Shown here piece by piece: positions 36,047 through 44,511 of a stretch of DNA of 64,000 nt. The stretch lies in contig VXME01000092.1 in assembly GCA_009861545.1 (NCBI GenBank), positions 1 through 64,000 of the forward strand. Direction: 5' to 3'. This DNA is from Acidobacteriota bacterium (GTDB lineage: Bacteria > Acidobacteriota > Vicinamibacteria > Vicinamibacterales > UBA8438). The notes under the pieces were generated by a model. It made no database searches and had not been told where the DNA came from. It saw only the letters and a list, made by a program, of their open reading frames with translations. The position numbers were made by a program, and so were the translations under genes. The stretch's first letter is position 1. Each line of letters opens with the position of its first letter.

Positions 36047-36535
36047 GTGGCCCCCAGCCCTTCCCCGCCGCGACCCGACTACGTCCGCCGCCACCTGCGC
36101 TTCGGCTGGTGGTCGCTCTTCGTCTTCCTGCTGCTCGGGGCGACGCTCGAGACCCTGCACGGCTTCAAGGCCGGCTTCTACCTGGACGTGTCCAACGAGA
36201 CGCGCCGGCTGATGTGGACGCTCGCCCACGCCCACGGCGCGCTGCTCGGAATCGTGAACGTCGCGGCGGGCGTGACGCTGCGTACCCTGCCGGAGCTGCC
36301 GGGTGACCCACGCATCCCCCTGATTTCTGCGACACTCCGCGCGGCAACCGTGCTGCTGCCGGCCGGGTTCTTCGCGGGCGGCGCCACGTTCTACAGCGGC
36401 GATCCCGGCGTCGGCATCGCCCTCGTGCCGGTCGGCGCGGCCTGCCTGGCGATCGCCGTGTTTCTGCTGGCGCGCGCCGTCTCTACCCCGTCCGGCCCGC
36501 CGGCGGCAACGGAAAGGCGCCGGCGGAACGGCTGA
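36047..36535 (+). CDS. Four-helix membrane protein downstream of the octahaem cytochrome
   Basis: A 162-residue protein with a GTG start six bases after the cytochrome stop. Four hydrophobic segments are visible (WWSLFVFLLLGATLETLHG, ALLGIVNVAAGVTL, ATVLLPAGFFAGGATFY, GIALVPVGAACLAIAVFLLA). Histidines in HGFKAGFYLD and LAHAHGALLG near the membrane surface could bind haem or quinone. Given the spacing it is probably a quinol-side or membrane partner of the octahaem protein. The family is not recognised. Confidence 0.65.
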   Translation: MAPSPSPPRPDYVRRHLRFGWWSLFVFLLLGATLETLHGFKAGFYLDVSNETRRLMWTLAHAHGALLGIVNVAAGVTLRTLPELPGDPRIPLISATLRAATVLLPAGFFAGGATFYSGDPGVGIALVPVGAACLAIAVFLLARAVSTPSGPPAATERRRRNG

Positions 36536-36621
36536 TCGCTCTCCGCGCCGTTCTGGATGGGCGTGGAGTCGTGGCGAGGCGACAGAAAGCGCCGCCGGAA
36601 CGGCTGATCGCTCTCCGCGCC
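36517..36621. repeat. Pair of 33-base direct repeats
   Basis: Copies at 36517-36549 and 36589-36621 differ at one base and share GGAACGGCTGATCGCTCTCC. The first overlaps the end of the membrane protein gene, encoding its Arg-rich C-terminus. This suggests that the repeat was pasted into the gene end. Confidence 0.65.
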
Positions 36622-36670
36622 TCGCATACGTGGATGAACGTGCTATGCTCCGGTAGGTGGTACACGGCTT

Positions 36671-37696
36671 ATGGAGCAAACGACGAAACCAGTTCACCGG
36701 CGCACCCCGTCGCGGCTGACCGACCGGCGCCCCGGCGCCCGGCCCGCCGGCGCCTCGCCATCGGCGACGGCGACAACCCCCGAGTTTCCCGGCTGCCGTC
36801 CGATTCACGTTTCCCGGAGCGCGATAGCGGACTACGAGGGGCGCCTGGAGTACTGGGAGGCGGATACCGAGACCGCGTGGGTGGTCCGCGCACCGGTCAG
36901 CGTCTGGCACGAGCTTCCCGGACAACGCCTGGCGCGACTCGTCGAGCGGATCGCGGCCGTTCGGGGAGCCGCCATCGAGACGGTCGGCAACGCGGACCTT
37001 CTGCTTCGCAATCCGGCCGGCGAACGCCAGCGCATCCTCCAGGCCGACCAGGTGGTGTATCTGCGCCAGCAGGCGGTCCGCCGGATCGGGCCCGCCATCG
37101 AAATGGGTCGGGACGAACTGCCGGACGTGATCCTGGAGGTCGATCTGACAACCGACGTCCGCCGCGGCAAGCTGGCGCTGTACGAGTCGTGGGGGTTCCC
37201 GGAGGTATGGGTCGACGTTCCGGATCGCCGTACGCCGAGCAGCCCGGCCTCGCGCAAGCCCGGATTGACGATTCACCTGCTGGGGCCAGATGGGTACGGC
37301 TCGGCGGCGACCAGCCGGGCGTTCTCCGGCTGGTCGGCGGCGGAGATCCATCGAGCCCTGAACGAGGACGCGCTGTCCGGCGAGACCGTGGACGTTCTCC
37401 GGCGCGTGGGCCGTACTCTGGGCCGGCGGTCGGGCACCGGACCGGACGACGATCCGTTCCTCGCCGCCGAGCGGCGCGAGAGTCGTGTGGCAGGCCGGGC
37501 GGAAGGCGCGTGGGATGGCGCACGCCAGGCCGTCCTCGAGGTCCTCGACGTGCGGGACGTCCGCCGGTCGGCGACGTTCGCCGCGCGGCTGGATGCGTTC
37601 ACCGGGCTGCCGGTCGCGGCCCTCATCCGCGCCGCCGTCGAGTGCCGGAACGAGGAAGACTTCCTGCAACGCCTCGACGCGCTCGCTCACCGCTGA
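36671..37696 (+). CDS. Uma2-family PD-(D/E)XK endonuclease
   Basis: A 341-residue protein. The core LPDVILEVDLTTDVRRGKLA followed by LYESWGFPEVWVDV matches the Uma2 (DUF820) nuclease, with D and E of PDVILEVD as metal ligands and the lysine of RRGKLALYE nearby. The N-terminal 45 residues are low-complexity, and the C-terminal part (EGAWDGARQAVLEVLDVRDV) is helical, as in many Uma2 proteins. Uma2 genes are common in mobile and cyanobacterial-type accessory DNA, and their biological role is unsettled. A TATGCT 22 bases before the start is a candidate -10. Confidence 0.8.
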   Translation: MEQTTKPVHRRTPSRLTDRRPGARPAGASPSATATTPEFPGCRPIHVSRSAIADYEGRLEYWEADTETAWVVRAPVSVWHELPGQRLARLVERIAAVRGAAIETVGNADLLLRNPAGERQRILQADQVVYLRQQAVRRIGPAIEMGRDELPDVILEVDLTTDVRRGKLALYESWGFPEVWVDVPDRRTPSSPASRKPGLTIHLLGPDGYGSAATSRAFSGWSAAEIHRALNEDALSGETVDVLRRVGRTLGRRSGTGPDDDPFLAAERRESRVAGRAEGAWDGARQAVLEVLDVRDVRRSATFAARLDAFTGLPVAALIRAAVECRNEEDFLQRLDALAHR

Positions 37697-37834
37697 GCCC
37701 GAGCGGGTTCATCGCACCGTCGGATGCCGGAGAACAACGGCCCGTACACGACGAAGGGAGCCCCCACGTGAGGCTCCCTCGCCGGTATCCGCGCCGACGG
37801 TATCGCCCGCCGGCCGCCGCGGCAGTGGGGCTTC

Positions 37835-38857
37835 CTACCGCACGGTAACCGTCAGGTCGGCGGGCGTCAGGAACATCGCGTCGGACGCCCAGGCCCGCAG
37901 CGTGTAGGTGCCGGGCGAGTCGAACGTGACGGTCGTCTCGAAGGTCGCCGAGGTCCAGCCGTCGCCGTCGATGTGCGTCGCCGGATTGCCAGACGAGGTC
38001 GGCGCGGTCAACACGCCGTCGACCTCCCGCTCGAGCTCCCGCTCCTCGACGGAGCGCTGGAAGCCGTCCGGCTCGAAGTCGCCGTCCTCCGGACCGCGGT
38101 AGACGATCCAGTGCAGCGACAGGCCGTTGCGCGGCGGGCGCGGCTTCTCGTACCAGCGGATGTTGTCCGGAACGCGCGGCTGCCCATCCGGCGGGATCAG
38201 CGTGGGAAGACGCGTGCGCGGCGCACGCGGCGCCAGTTCCAACGGCAACTCGTCGTCGCGAATCACCGCGGTCAGCGTGAGCGCCTCACCGACGCCGACC
38301 CGCTCTGCGCTCGCCGACACCTCCACCTCCGGCGGCCGATTGGCGAACAACTGCTCCACCGGACGCCCGAATCCGGTGCGCGAGTTCGAGGTGATGGTGT
38401 TCTCGTCGATCTCCCATTCCGGTTGCAGCCAGCCGTAGGCCCGCTGCTCGCTGCCGTGCGCGGTCACGGACCAGATGACGCCGTCCTCGGGATTGGGGCC
38501 GGTATCGGCCGGCATCGGCATCGTGAACTGGTAGCGCTGCGTGCGCGGATAGAAGTGGGTCGGCTGCCCCCGATCCTCGTCGCCGGGCGAGAAGAAGTTG
38601 TCCGGACCGACCGGAACGTTCGGCTGCTCCCGGTAGTTGCGGTTCAGATACCCGAAGTGGAACAGGTAGCCGCCGTCGTCGCGGCGCGTCCAGCCCTCGA
38701 AGATCGGCTGGATGTCCTGGCCGCCGTCGAACCGCTGCTGCGGCTGCGAGGCGATCGGCACGTCGCGTGGATTCACCTGCGCGTGGGTCACGCCCACCGC
38801 GCCGACGGCCAGAACCGCCACGACCGCGGCGCAGATCCAACGGAAATACGTCTTCAT
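37835..38857 (-). CDS. Secreted hypothetical beta-sandwich protein
   Basis: A 340-residue protein with signal peptide MKTYFRWICAAVVAVLAVGA ending near THAQ. The body is beta-rich: IFEGWTRRDDGGYLFHFGYL, then an immunoglobulin-like stretch (VSASAERVGVGEALTLTAVI) and a C-terminal FDSPGTYTLRAWASDAMFLTP. The pattern is common in secreted proteins next to cytochrome/copper-monooxygenase genes in Acidobacteria. It lies 92 bases after such a gene and is probably cotranscribed. Function unknown. Confidence 0.7.
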   Translation of the reverse strand: MKTYFRWICAAVVAVLAVGAVGVTHAQVNPRDVPIASQPQQRFDGGQDIQPIFEGWTRRDDGGYLFHFGYLNRNYREQPNVPVGPDNFFSPGDEDRGQPTHFYPRTQRYQFTMPMPADTGPNPEDGVIWSVTAHGSEQRAYGWLQPEWEIDENTITSNSRTGFGRPVEQLFANRPPEVEVSASAERVGVGEALTLTAVIRDDELPLELAPRAPRTRLPTLIPPDGQPRVPDNIRWYEKPRPPRNGLSLHWIVYRGPEDGDFEPDGFQRSVEERELEREVDGVLTAPTSSGNPATHIDGDGWTSATFETTVTFDSPGTYTLRAWASDAMFLTPADLTVTVR

Positions 38858-38949
38858 GATGCCCTCTGTCGTATCGAAAAAGAAAAGCACTCTGCGGAGG
38901 ACGCCCCCGCAGAGTGCTCGGTCCAAACCCTGACTCCGTCACCGTAACG

Positions 38950-40212
38950 CTAGTCGTTGTTGTTGGCGCGGGCGTCCAGCTCCTCCTGGTACTCCTCTTC
39001 GGTGAGGTCGTACCAACTGATCCAGCCGAACGCCATCTCGTCGATCGTGCGGCTGCCGCCGCCGGTCCAGTTCAGCGCGTCCACGTTGCCCCGGTGCGAC
39101 TCGGTGTTGTCGTGGTAGCTGATGACGTGCAACTTCGTGCCGGCCGGGTAGACCGGCTGGGCGTCGTCCTCGTAGTTGTAGACGATGTGCCAGTTGAAGT
39201 CGAAGTTGACGCAGCTAACCATCTCGGTCGTCGAATTCGGGTAGATGAGCTCCAGGCACTGCCGCTTGCCGAGGAAGTGCATGTGCGGCTGGAAGCCGGT
39301 CAGCTTGCCCGGCAGATACATCGTCGCGTAGCCGTCGTGCCGTGTGACCTGCCCGGCCGGAATGTCGAGCTCGCCGGCCTGCCCGAGCTGCCGCGAGTAC
39401 AGAATCTTGTCGGGAACCTCGCCCTCCGGATAGAGGACCAGGCCGAGATCCGTCCGGTCCACCACTTCCTCGCCGATCGAGTGATAGTGGAAGCTGAAGC
39501 GGACGCGCGAGCCGCCCTCGAAGATCTTTCCGGTTCCGTCCGGGTACTTGTCGGCGTTCTTGCCGACCGCGTACTCGTTCAGGAAGAAGTCGTTCGAGCT
39601 GTCGTTGAGCGGCGCATCCGGATCCGTGACCGCGTAGGTCAGCGCGTGGTGCACGACGCGCAGATCGCCCGCCCTGGTCTGGATGGCCTGGATGTAGCGG
39701 TCGCTCGGGATGCCGGAGTCGACGATGTAGTCGCCCCACCAGTCGCCCGCCTCGGCCGGCACGGTGTGCGGCGGCGAGGTCACGATGACGTCCGGCTCGA
39801 TCTCCCAGGCGCCGAAGTCGGGCAACTCGACCTGCGGCGGCGCATCGGCCGGGTTGCCGCGCGGCGCGCCGGCGTCGGCCCAGGCGGCCACGAGGTCGAT
39901 CTCGGCCTGCGACAGGGAGCGGTCCTGCTTGAACTCCTGGATGCCGACGTTCGGATCGACGTGCCAGGGCGGCATCTCGCGGGCGACGACCTTGTTCCTG
40001 ATCGAGCGGGCCCAGGGCCGCGTCTCCTGGTAGTTCATCAGCGACATCGGCGCCATGTTGTTCGGCCGATGGCAGACCTGACACGAGCGCTGCAGGATCG
40101 GCTCGATATCCTTGTGGAAGGTCACGTCGTCGGTCTGCGCGGCGGCGACGCCGGGCAGCAGCACCACAAGAGCGGCCGCGGTAGCGACCAGCGCCAATGT
40201 GGCTTTCTTCAT
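38950..40212 (-). CDS. Cytochrome c fused to a copper-monooxygenase-like domain
   Basis: A 420-residue protein. The signal peptide ends VAAAQ. A short haem domain has CQVCH and PMSLMNYQETRPW, and a large C-terminal beta domain has VVHHALTY, FHYHSIGEE and FQPHMHFLGK. Those histidine clusters correspond to the two copper sites of the type II ascorbate-dependent monooxygenases (peptidylglycine/dopamine hydroxylase fold). Acidobacteria carry many such fusions; their substrate is unknown, and the haem domain may supply electrons in place of ascorbate. The start at 40212 gives the signal peptide directly. Confidence 0.8.
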   Translation of the reverse strand: MKKATLALVATAAALVVLLPGVAAAQTDDVTFHKDIEPILQRSCQVCHRPNNMAPMSLMNYQETRPWARSIRNKVVAREMPPWHVDPNVGIQEFKQDRSLSQAEIDLVAAWADAGAPRGNPADAPPQVELPDFGAWEIEPDVIVTSPPHTVPAEAGDWWGDYIVDSGIPSDRYIQAIQTRAGDLRVVHHALTYAVTDPDAPLNDSSNDFFLNEYAVGKNADKYPDGTGKIFEGGSRVRFSFHYHSIGEEVVDRTDLGLVLYPEGEVPDKILYSRQLGQAGELDIPAGQVTRHDGYATMYLPGKLTGFQPHMHFLGKRQCLELIYPNSTTEMVSCVNFDFNWHIVYNYEDDAQPVYPAGTKLHVISYHDNTESHRGNVDALNWTGGGSRTIDEMAFGWISWYDLTEEEYQEELDARANNND

Positions 40213-40300
40213 CTGAGCACCTCCAGGAGCGGCACGCACAAAACCGCCCGACAGATTTCGTGTCGATAGTCTATCGCCATCGCAGGGCGGGATCAACCGC

Positions 40301-41584
40301 TCACCGGTCCTCGAGGTACCGCCAGACCAGGTGGGCCATCGCCCGCACGCCGACCGGCAGCGCGGCGTCGTCGGCGCGGAACGTCGGGGAGTGGTGGCCG
40401 CCCGACGTCGTGCCGGGCTTCTGCGTCCCCAGGAAGTAGAAGAATCCCGGCACCTCGTTGGCGAAATAGGAGAAGTCCTCGCCCGCCATCCACGGATCGG
40501 CCAGCGACACGCGGTCGGCGCCGACGACGCCGCCGAGCGTCCGCGCCGCCCAGGCGGTCAGCTCCCGGTCGTTGAGCACCACCGGGGTGATGCGGTCGTA
40601 CTCGAGCTCGAAGGTGCCGCCCGCGGCCCGTGCGATGCCGTCCACGATCTCCCGCATGCGCCGCTCGACCGTGTCCTGCACCTCCGGATCGTAGGTGCGC
40701 ACCGTCCCTTCCAGGTGCACCTCGCCGGGGATGATGTTGAACCGGGTCCCGCCACGCACGATGCCGACGGTGACGACGCTCGGAGCCAGGGGCGACAGGT
40801 TGCGCGAGCGGATCGTCTGCAGCGCGGTGATCGTCTGCGCCGCCATCACCACCGGGTCGACGCTCAGGTGCGGCGCGGCGCCGTGCGCCTGCTCCCCGCG
40901 CAGGGTGATGCGGAAGTGGTCGACCGCGGCCAGCGCGCCGCCCGGCGTGTATTCGATGCCGCCGACGTCGAGGCCGGCTCGGGCGTGCAGGCCGAACACC
41001 GCTTCCGGCTGCAGCTCTTCGAAGACACCCTCGTCGAGCATCAGCGCGGCGCCGCCCTCCTCGCCCGGCGGCGGCCCTTCCTCGGCCGGCTGGAAGAGAA
41101 AGACGACCGTGCCGGGCAGCTCCGCCTGCAGCGCCTTGAACACCGACGCCACGCCGAGCTGCACGGCCACGTGCACGTCGTGCCCGCAGGCGTGCATGAC
41201 GCCGACCTCCTGGCCGAGGTAGGTCGTTCGGACCGTGGACGCGAACGGCAGGTCGGTGTCCTCGGTGACCGGCAGCGCGTCCATGTCGGCGCGCACCGCC
41301 ACCACCGGCCCGGGGCGCCCGCCCTGCAGCACCGCCACGACACCGGTGTGCGCGACGCCGGTCCGGACGTCGTCGAACCCGAGGCCGCGCAGATGATCCG
41401 CCACGAGCCGCGCGGTCTCGAACTCCCGGTTGCCGAGCTCCGGGTACTCGTGGATCCGGTGGCGCAGCTCGGTGATGCGCGCGATCACGCGTTCCACCTC
41501 GGCATCGATGCGCGCCGACTGCGCGGCGGCCGGCGCGACGCCCGCGCCCAGGGCCACGAAGGCGATGAGGATTCGTTGCAGCAT
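40301..41584 (-). CDS. M20D amidohydrolase (hippurate/IAA-amino-acid hydrolase type)
   Basis: A 427-residue secreted peptidase-family enzyme. ITELRHRIHEYPELGNREFE, the metal ligands in ACGHDVHVAV, FLFQPAEEGPPPGEEGG with the catalytic Glu pair, HARAGLDVG and the C-terminal MAGEDFSYFANEVPGFFYFL match M20D amidohydrolases, which split N-acyl amino acids. The N-terminus MLQRILIAFVALGAGVAPAAA is a signal peptide, so it acts outside the cytoplasm. It is divergent from the cupredoxin gene, sharing the 106-base interval 41585-41690. Confidence 0.9.
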   Translation of the reverse strand: MLQRILIAFVALGAGVAPAAAQSARIDAEVERVIARITELRHRIHEYPELGNREFETARLVADHLRGLGFDDVRTGVAHTGVVAVLQGGRPGPVVAVRADMDALPVTEDTDLPFASTVRTTYLGQEVGVMHACGHDVHVAVQLGVASVFKALQAELPGTVVFLFQPAEEGPPPGEEGGAALMLDEGVFEELQPEAVFGLHARAGLDVGGIEYTPGGALAAVDHFRITLRGEQAHGAAPHLSVDPVVMAAQTITALQTIRSRNLSPLAPSVVTVGIVRGGTRFNIIPGEVHLEGTVRTYDPEVQDTVERRMREIVDGIARAAGGTFELEYDRITPVVLNDRELTAWAARTLGGVVGADRVSLADPWMAGEDFSYFANEVPGFFYFLGTQKPGTTSGGHHSPTFRADDAALPVGVRAMAHLVWRYLEDR

Positions 41585-41665
41585 GCCTTCATTGTACCGG
41601 CAGCACCCGCGCCGACGCGCGTGCCGGCGCCCCCCGCGCGGGCACGGAACCGCCTCTCGTGTCCG

Positions 41666-41671
41666 TATAAT
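41666..41671 (+). promoter_or_regulatory. Predicted -10 element of the cupredoxin gene
   Basis: A perfect TATAAT lies 19 bases before the start codon. The upstream -35 is not clear, so activator dependence is possible. Confidence 0.35.
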
Positions 41672-41690
41672 TGGGTGCAGGAGTGTCTGC

Positions 41691-42380
41691 ATGAGCCGTG
41701 GCAAGAGCGCCGTCCGGACCGTGCGCCGCGTTGCGCGTCGATGCGCCGCGACGGCGTTCCTCGCCGGCATCGCGGCCTGCGCCGCCTGTGCCGGCGATTC
41801 GCCCGCCCCGCCGCCGGCGGCGGAGCCGGCCGCCGAGGCTGTGCCCGAGCCGGCCGGCGAGGGCCTGCAGGTCACCGGCACGGCGCCGACGTCGCTCGAC
41901 GGCTCGCTCACCGTCGTCGTCCTCGAGCCGCTGTCGGGAAGCCCGTTCGAGGTGCCCGAAGAACCGGTGCAGATGGACCAGCTCGGCATGGAGTTCCTGC
42001 CGCCGGTTCTGCTCGCCAGCGTCGGCCAGCCGGTGCACTTCCACAACAGCGAGGACGTGCTGCACAACGTCCGCGTCTACGACATCGACACGCTGGAAAC
42101 CGCCTTCAACATCTCGACGCCGATCGGCGGCACGTACGAGCACCGCTTCGACACCGCGGGCACCTACCGCGTCGCCTGCGACATCCATCCCGCCATGGGG
42201 GCCAGCGTCGTGGTGACCGCATCGCCGCACGCCGCGGTGGCGGCCCGCGACGGCAGCTTCGCGCTCGAGGACGTCGCCGCCGGGTCGTACACGGCCGTCG
42301 TGCAGGCCGGCGCCGAGCGCAGCCGCCACGCGGTCACGATTGCGCCGGGCGCCACGGAGCTCGCCCTCGGCGGAAGCTGA
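41691..42380 (+). CDS. Cupredoxin-like lipoprotein or secreted blue-copper protein
   Basis: A 229-residue protein. A hydrophobic signal with a lipobox-like CAACAG precedes an Ala/Pro/Glu linker, and then a cupredoxin domain. The copper ligands can be placed: His in VHFHNSEDVLHNV and the Cys-x-x-His-x-x-Met set in VACDIHPAMGASV. The C-terminus (FALEDVAAGSYTAVVQAGAE) is a carboxypeptidase-regulatory-like strand set. It probably carries electrons between periplasmic or outer-membrane partners. lpxD follows 45 bases downstream on the same strand. Confidence 0.8.
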   Translation: MSRGKSAVRTVRRVARRCAATAFLAGIAACAACAGDSPAPPPAAEPAAEAVPEPAGEGLQVTGTAPTSLDGSLTVVVLEPLSGSPFEVPEEPVQMDQLGMEFLPPVLLASVGQPVHFHNSEDVLHNVRVYDIDTLETAFNISTPIGGTYEHRFDTAGTYRVACDIHPAMGASVVVTASPHAAVAARDGSFALEDVAAGSYTAVVQAGAERSRHAVTIAPGATELALGGS

Positions 42381-42425
42381 CGGCCGGGCCGTCGTCCCGA
42401 ACCCCTGAGCCTCGCGGGAGAACCG

Positions 42426-43454
42426 ATGAAGACGGTGCAGCAAATCGCGGACCGGGTGGGCGGCCGGGTGCACGGCGACGGCACGCTGGAGATCCGGACC
42501 ATCGGCAGCCTGGATCGAGCTGCCCAGGGGGCGCTGGCATATGCCGAGGGGAAGCACCTCGCCAAGGTGGATGCCACCGCGGCGACGTGCGTCCTCATAC
42601 CGGACGTCGAGATCCCCGACCGCACGGTGATCGTCGTCGACAGGCCCCGCGTCGCGTTCGCGCGCGCCGCGCAGTGGCTGTTGCCGCCGCGGCTCCCGGC
42701 TCCCGGCGTGCACGAGACGGCGCTGGTGGCGCCCGACGCGACCCTCGGTCCGGACGTCTCGGTCGGCGCCTGGACGCTCGTCGAAGCGGGTGCGGCGGTC
42801 GGCGCGGGCACCGTGATCTACCCTGGCGGCTACATCGGCGCCGGCAGCTCGATCGGCGCCAACTGCATCCTGTACCCGCGCGTGACGCTGTACCCGGGGA
42901 ACTCGATCGGAGACCGCGTCATCCTGCATGCTGGGGTCGTCATCGGCTCCGACGGGTTCGGCTTCGTCTTCGACGGCGAGCGGCAGATCAAGGTGCCCCA
43001 GGTGGGCGGCGCGCAGATCGGCGACGACGTCGAGATCGGCGCCAACGCCTGCATCGACCGGGGCGCCCTCGACGAGACGATCGTCGCCGCCGGCGTGAAG
43101 ATCGACAATCTCTGCCACCTCGGTCACAACGTGCGGATCGGCGACCATGCGGTCATCTCGGCCCAGACCGGCATCGCCGGCAGCTCCACCGTCGGGCGCG
43201 AGGCGATCATCGGCGGGCAGGTGGGCATCGCCGACTACTGCCGCATCGACGACCACGGCATCGTCGGCGCGCAGTGCGGCATCCCGTCGCGCAAGCGCGT
43301 CCCGGCCGGCCAGCCCTTCTGGGGGACCCCGGCGCGACCGCTCAAGGACATCAAGAAGCAACAGGGCTACCTGCACCGCCTCCCCCGCATGGCGGCCGAG
43401 GTCGCGAGCCTGCGCGCCGAGCTCGACGCCCTCAAGGCGAAGCTCGACGAGTGA
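42426..43454 (+). CDS. lpxD: UDP-3-O-acylglucosamine N-acyltransferase
   Basis: A 342-residue enzyme of lipid A synthesis. The N-terminal uridine-binding domain has GSLDRAAQGALAYAEGK. The left-handed beta-helix hexapeptide repeats (VGAWTLVEAGAAVGAGTVIY, IGAGSSIGANCILYPRVTLY) follow, then the catalytic histidine in KIDNLCHLGHNVRIG and a C-terminal coiled helix (RMAAEVASLRAELDALKAKL). The length is typical. It adds the second acyl chain to the glucosamine precursor in the cytoplasm. Its 3' end overlaps the convergent heptosyltransferase gene by 23 bases. Confidence 0.95.
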   Translation: MKTVQQIADRVGGRVHGDGTLEIRTIGSLDRAAQGALAYAEGKHLAKVDATAATCVLIPDVEIPDRTVIVVDRPRVAFARAAQWLLPPRLPAPGVHETALVAPDATLGPDVSVGAWTLVEAGAAVGAGTVIYPGGYIGAGSSIGANCILYPRVTLYPGNSIGDRVILHAGVVIGSDGFGFVFDGERQIKVPQVGGAQIGDDVEIGANACIDRGALDETIVAAGVKIDNLCHLGHNVRIGDHAVISAQTGIAGSSTVGREAIIGGQVGIADYCRIDDHGIVGAQCGIPSRKRVPAGQPFWGTPARPLKDIKKQQGYLHRLPRMAAEVASLRAELDALKAKLDE

Positions 43455-44493
43455 CGCTGCGCTCCAGGACCTGCCGCGCCGCGGCGGCGACCTCCTCCAC
43501 CGTGACGGCGGCGAGACAGGGCGGACGTCCGTCCGGCGACGGCGGCGAGGGACACTCGTCGAAGAAGCGCTCGCGGCACGGCGAGCAGTCGAATCCGGCG
43601 GAGACCGCGACGTGCGGTTCCCCGGCGCCGGCGCGCGGCGCGGTGCGGGCCGGCGACGAGGGCCCGTGGATGGTGACGGTCGGAATCCCGGCGGACGCCG
43701 CGAGGTGCGCCGGCCCGCTGTCGTTTCCGACGTAGAGGGCGCAGCGCTCGAGCAGCGCCGCCAACTCGGGCAGGGTCGCGTCGCGAACCAGCGCCACCCC
43801 GTGGACCGCGGCCCAGCCCGGAGGCGCCTCGAAGGGTGGACGATCGTGCACGACGACCCGCCGGCCGGCGGCGGCAAGCCGCTCCGCCAGTGCCCGGAAC
43901 CGGACCGCCGACCACGCGCGCGGCGTCTTGGCGGCGGCGGGATTGACGAACAGCGGCCGCGAGTCGTCCCCCCATCCCATGGCGGCGAACAACCTTGCCG
44001 CGCAAACGCGGTCGGCGGCGATCAGCGACAGCCGCGGCGCCCCGGCCGGCGGATCGCCGGCGTCGAGAACCCGCGCCAGGTCGAGGTACTCGTCCGCGCG
44101 GTGCACGCCGGGCCGCGGCGCCACGGGGTCGGTCAGCAGCAGGCCGCGACGATCGGTGTCGTGACCGATCCGCCGCCGTGCCCCGGCCAGCCATGCGCTG
44201 AGCGCAGCCTCGAACGACGGCGCCAGAACGACCGCCGTGTCCACCCGCAGCGAGCGCAGCGCGCGGGCGGCGGCCCGGACCGCCGACACGCGCGCCAGGC
44301 CGGATCCGCCCGGCGCCGCGACGATCCGATCGAAGACTCCGAGGCGTTCGGCGAGCGCCGCGTGCCGCCCGTGCGCCACCCCGACGAGCCGCACGTGCGG
44401 CCAGCGCGCGCGGAGCGCGCAGACCGCCGGGTGCGCCATCAGGATGTCGCCCACCCAGTTCGGAAGCCGGACGAGCAGGTTCCCGGGATCCAC
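43432..44493 (-). CDS. GT9 glycosyltransferase, ADP-heptose:LPS heptosyltransferase-like
   Basis: A 353-residue protein with the family-9 opening LLVRLPNWVGDILMAHPAVC, a middle VVLAPSFEAALSAWLAGARR, and the C-terminal nucleotide-sugar site LYVGNDSGPAHLAASAGIPT followed by IHGPSSPARTAP. It resembles WaaF (heptosyltransferase II). It would extend the inner core of lipopolysaccharide at the inner membrane. The C-terminus FDCSPCRERFFDECP contains cysteines seen in many family members. It is divergent from the ABC ATPase gene, with an 18-base gap. Confidence 0.85.
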   Translation of the reverse strand: MDPGNLLVRLPNWVGDILMAHPAVCALRARWPHVRLVGVAHGRHAALAERLGVFDRIVAAPGGSGLARVSAVRAAARALRSLRVDTAVVLAPSFEAALSAWLAGARRRIGHDTDRRGLLLTDPVAPRPGVHRADEYLDLARVLDAGDPPAGAPRLSLIAADRVCAARLFAAMGWGDDSRPLFVNPAAAKTPRAWSAVRFRALAERLAAAGRRVVVHDRPPFEAPPGWAAVHGVALVRDATLPELAALLERCALYVGNDSGPAHLAASAGIPTVTIHGPSSPARTAPRAGAGEPHVAVSAGFDCSPCRERFFDECPSPPSPDGRPPCLAAVTVEEVAAAARQVLERSVTRRASP

Positions 44494-44511
44494 GGCCTAT
44501 ATTCTCTCCGC

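Noticed and set aside
40331-43735. An 1134-codon plus-strand ORF
   Set aside because: It spans the amidohydrolase in antisense and the cupredoxin and lpxD in the wrong frame; no domain is recognisable.
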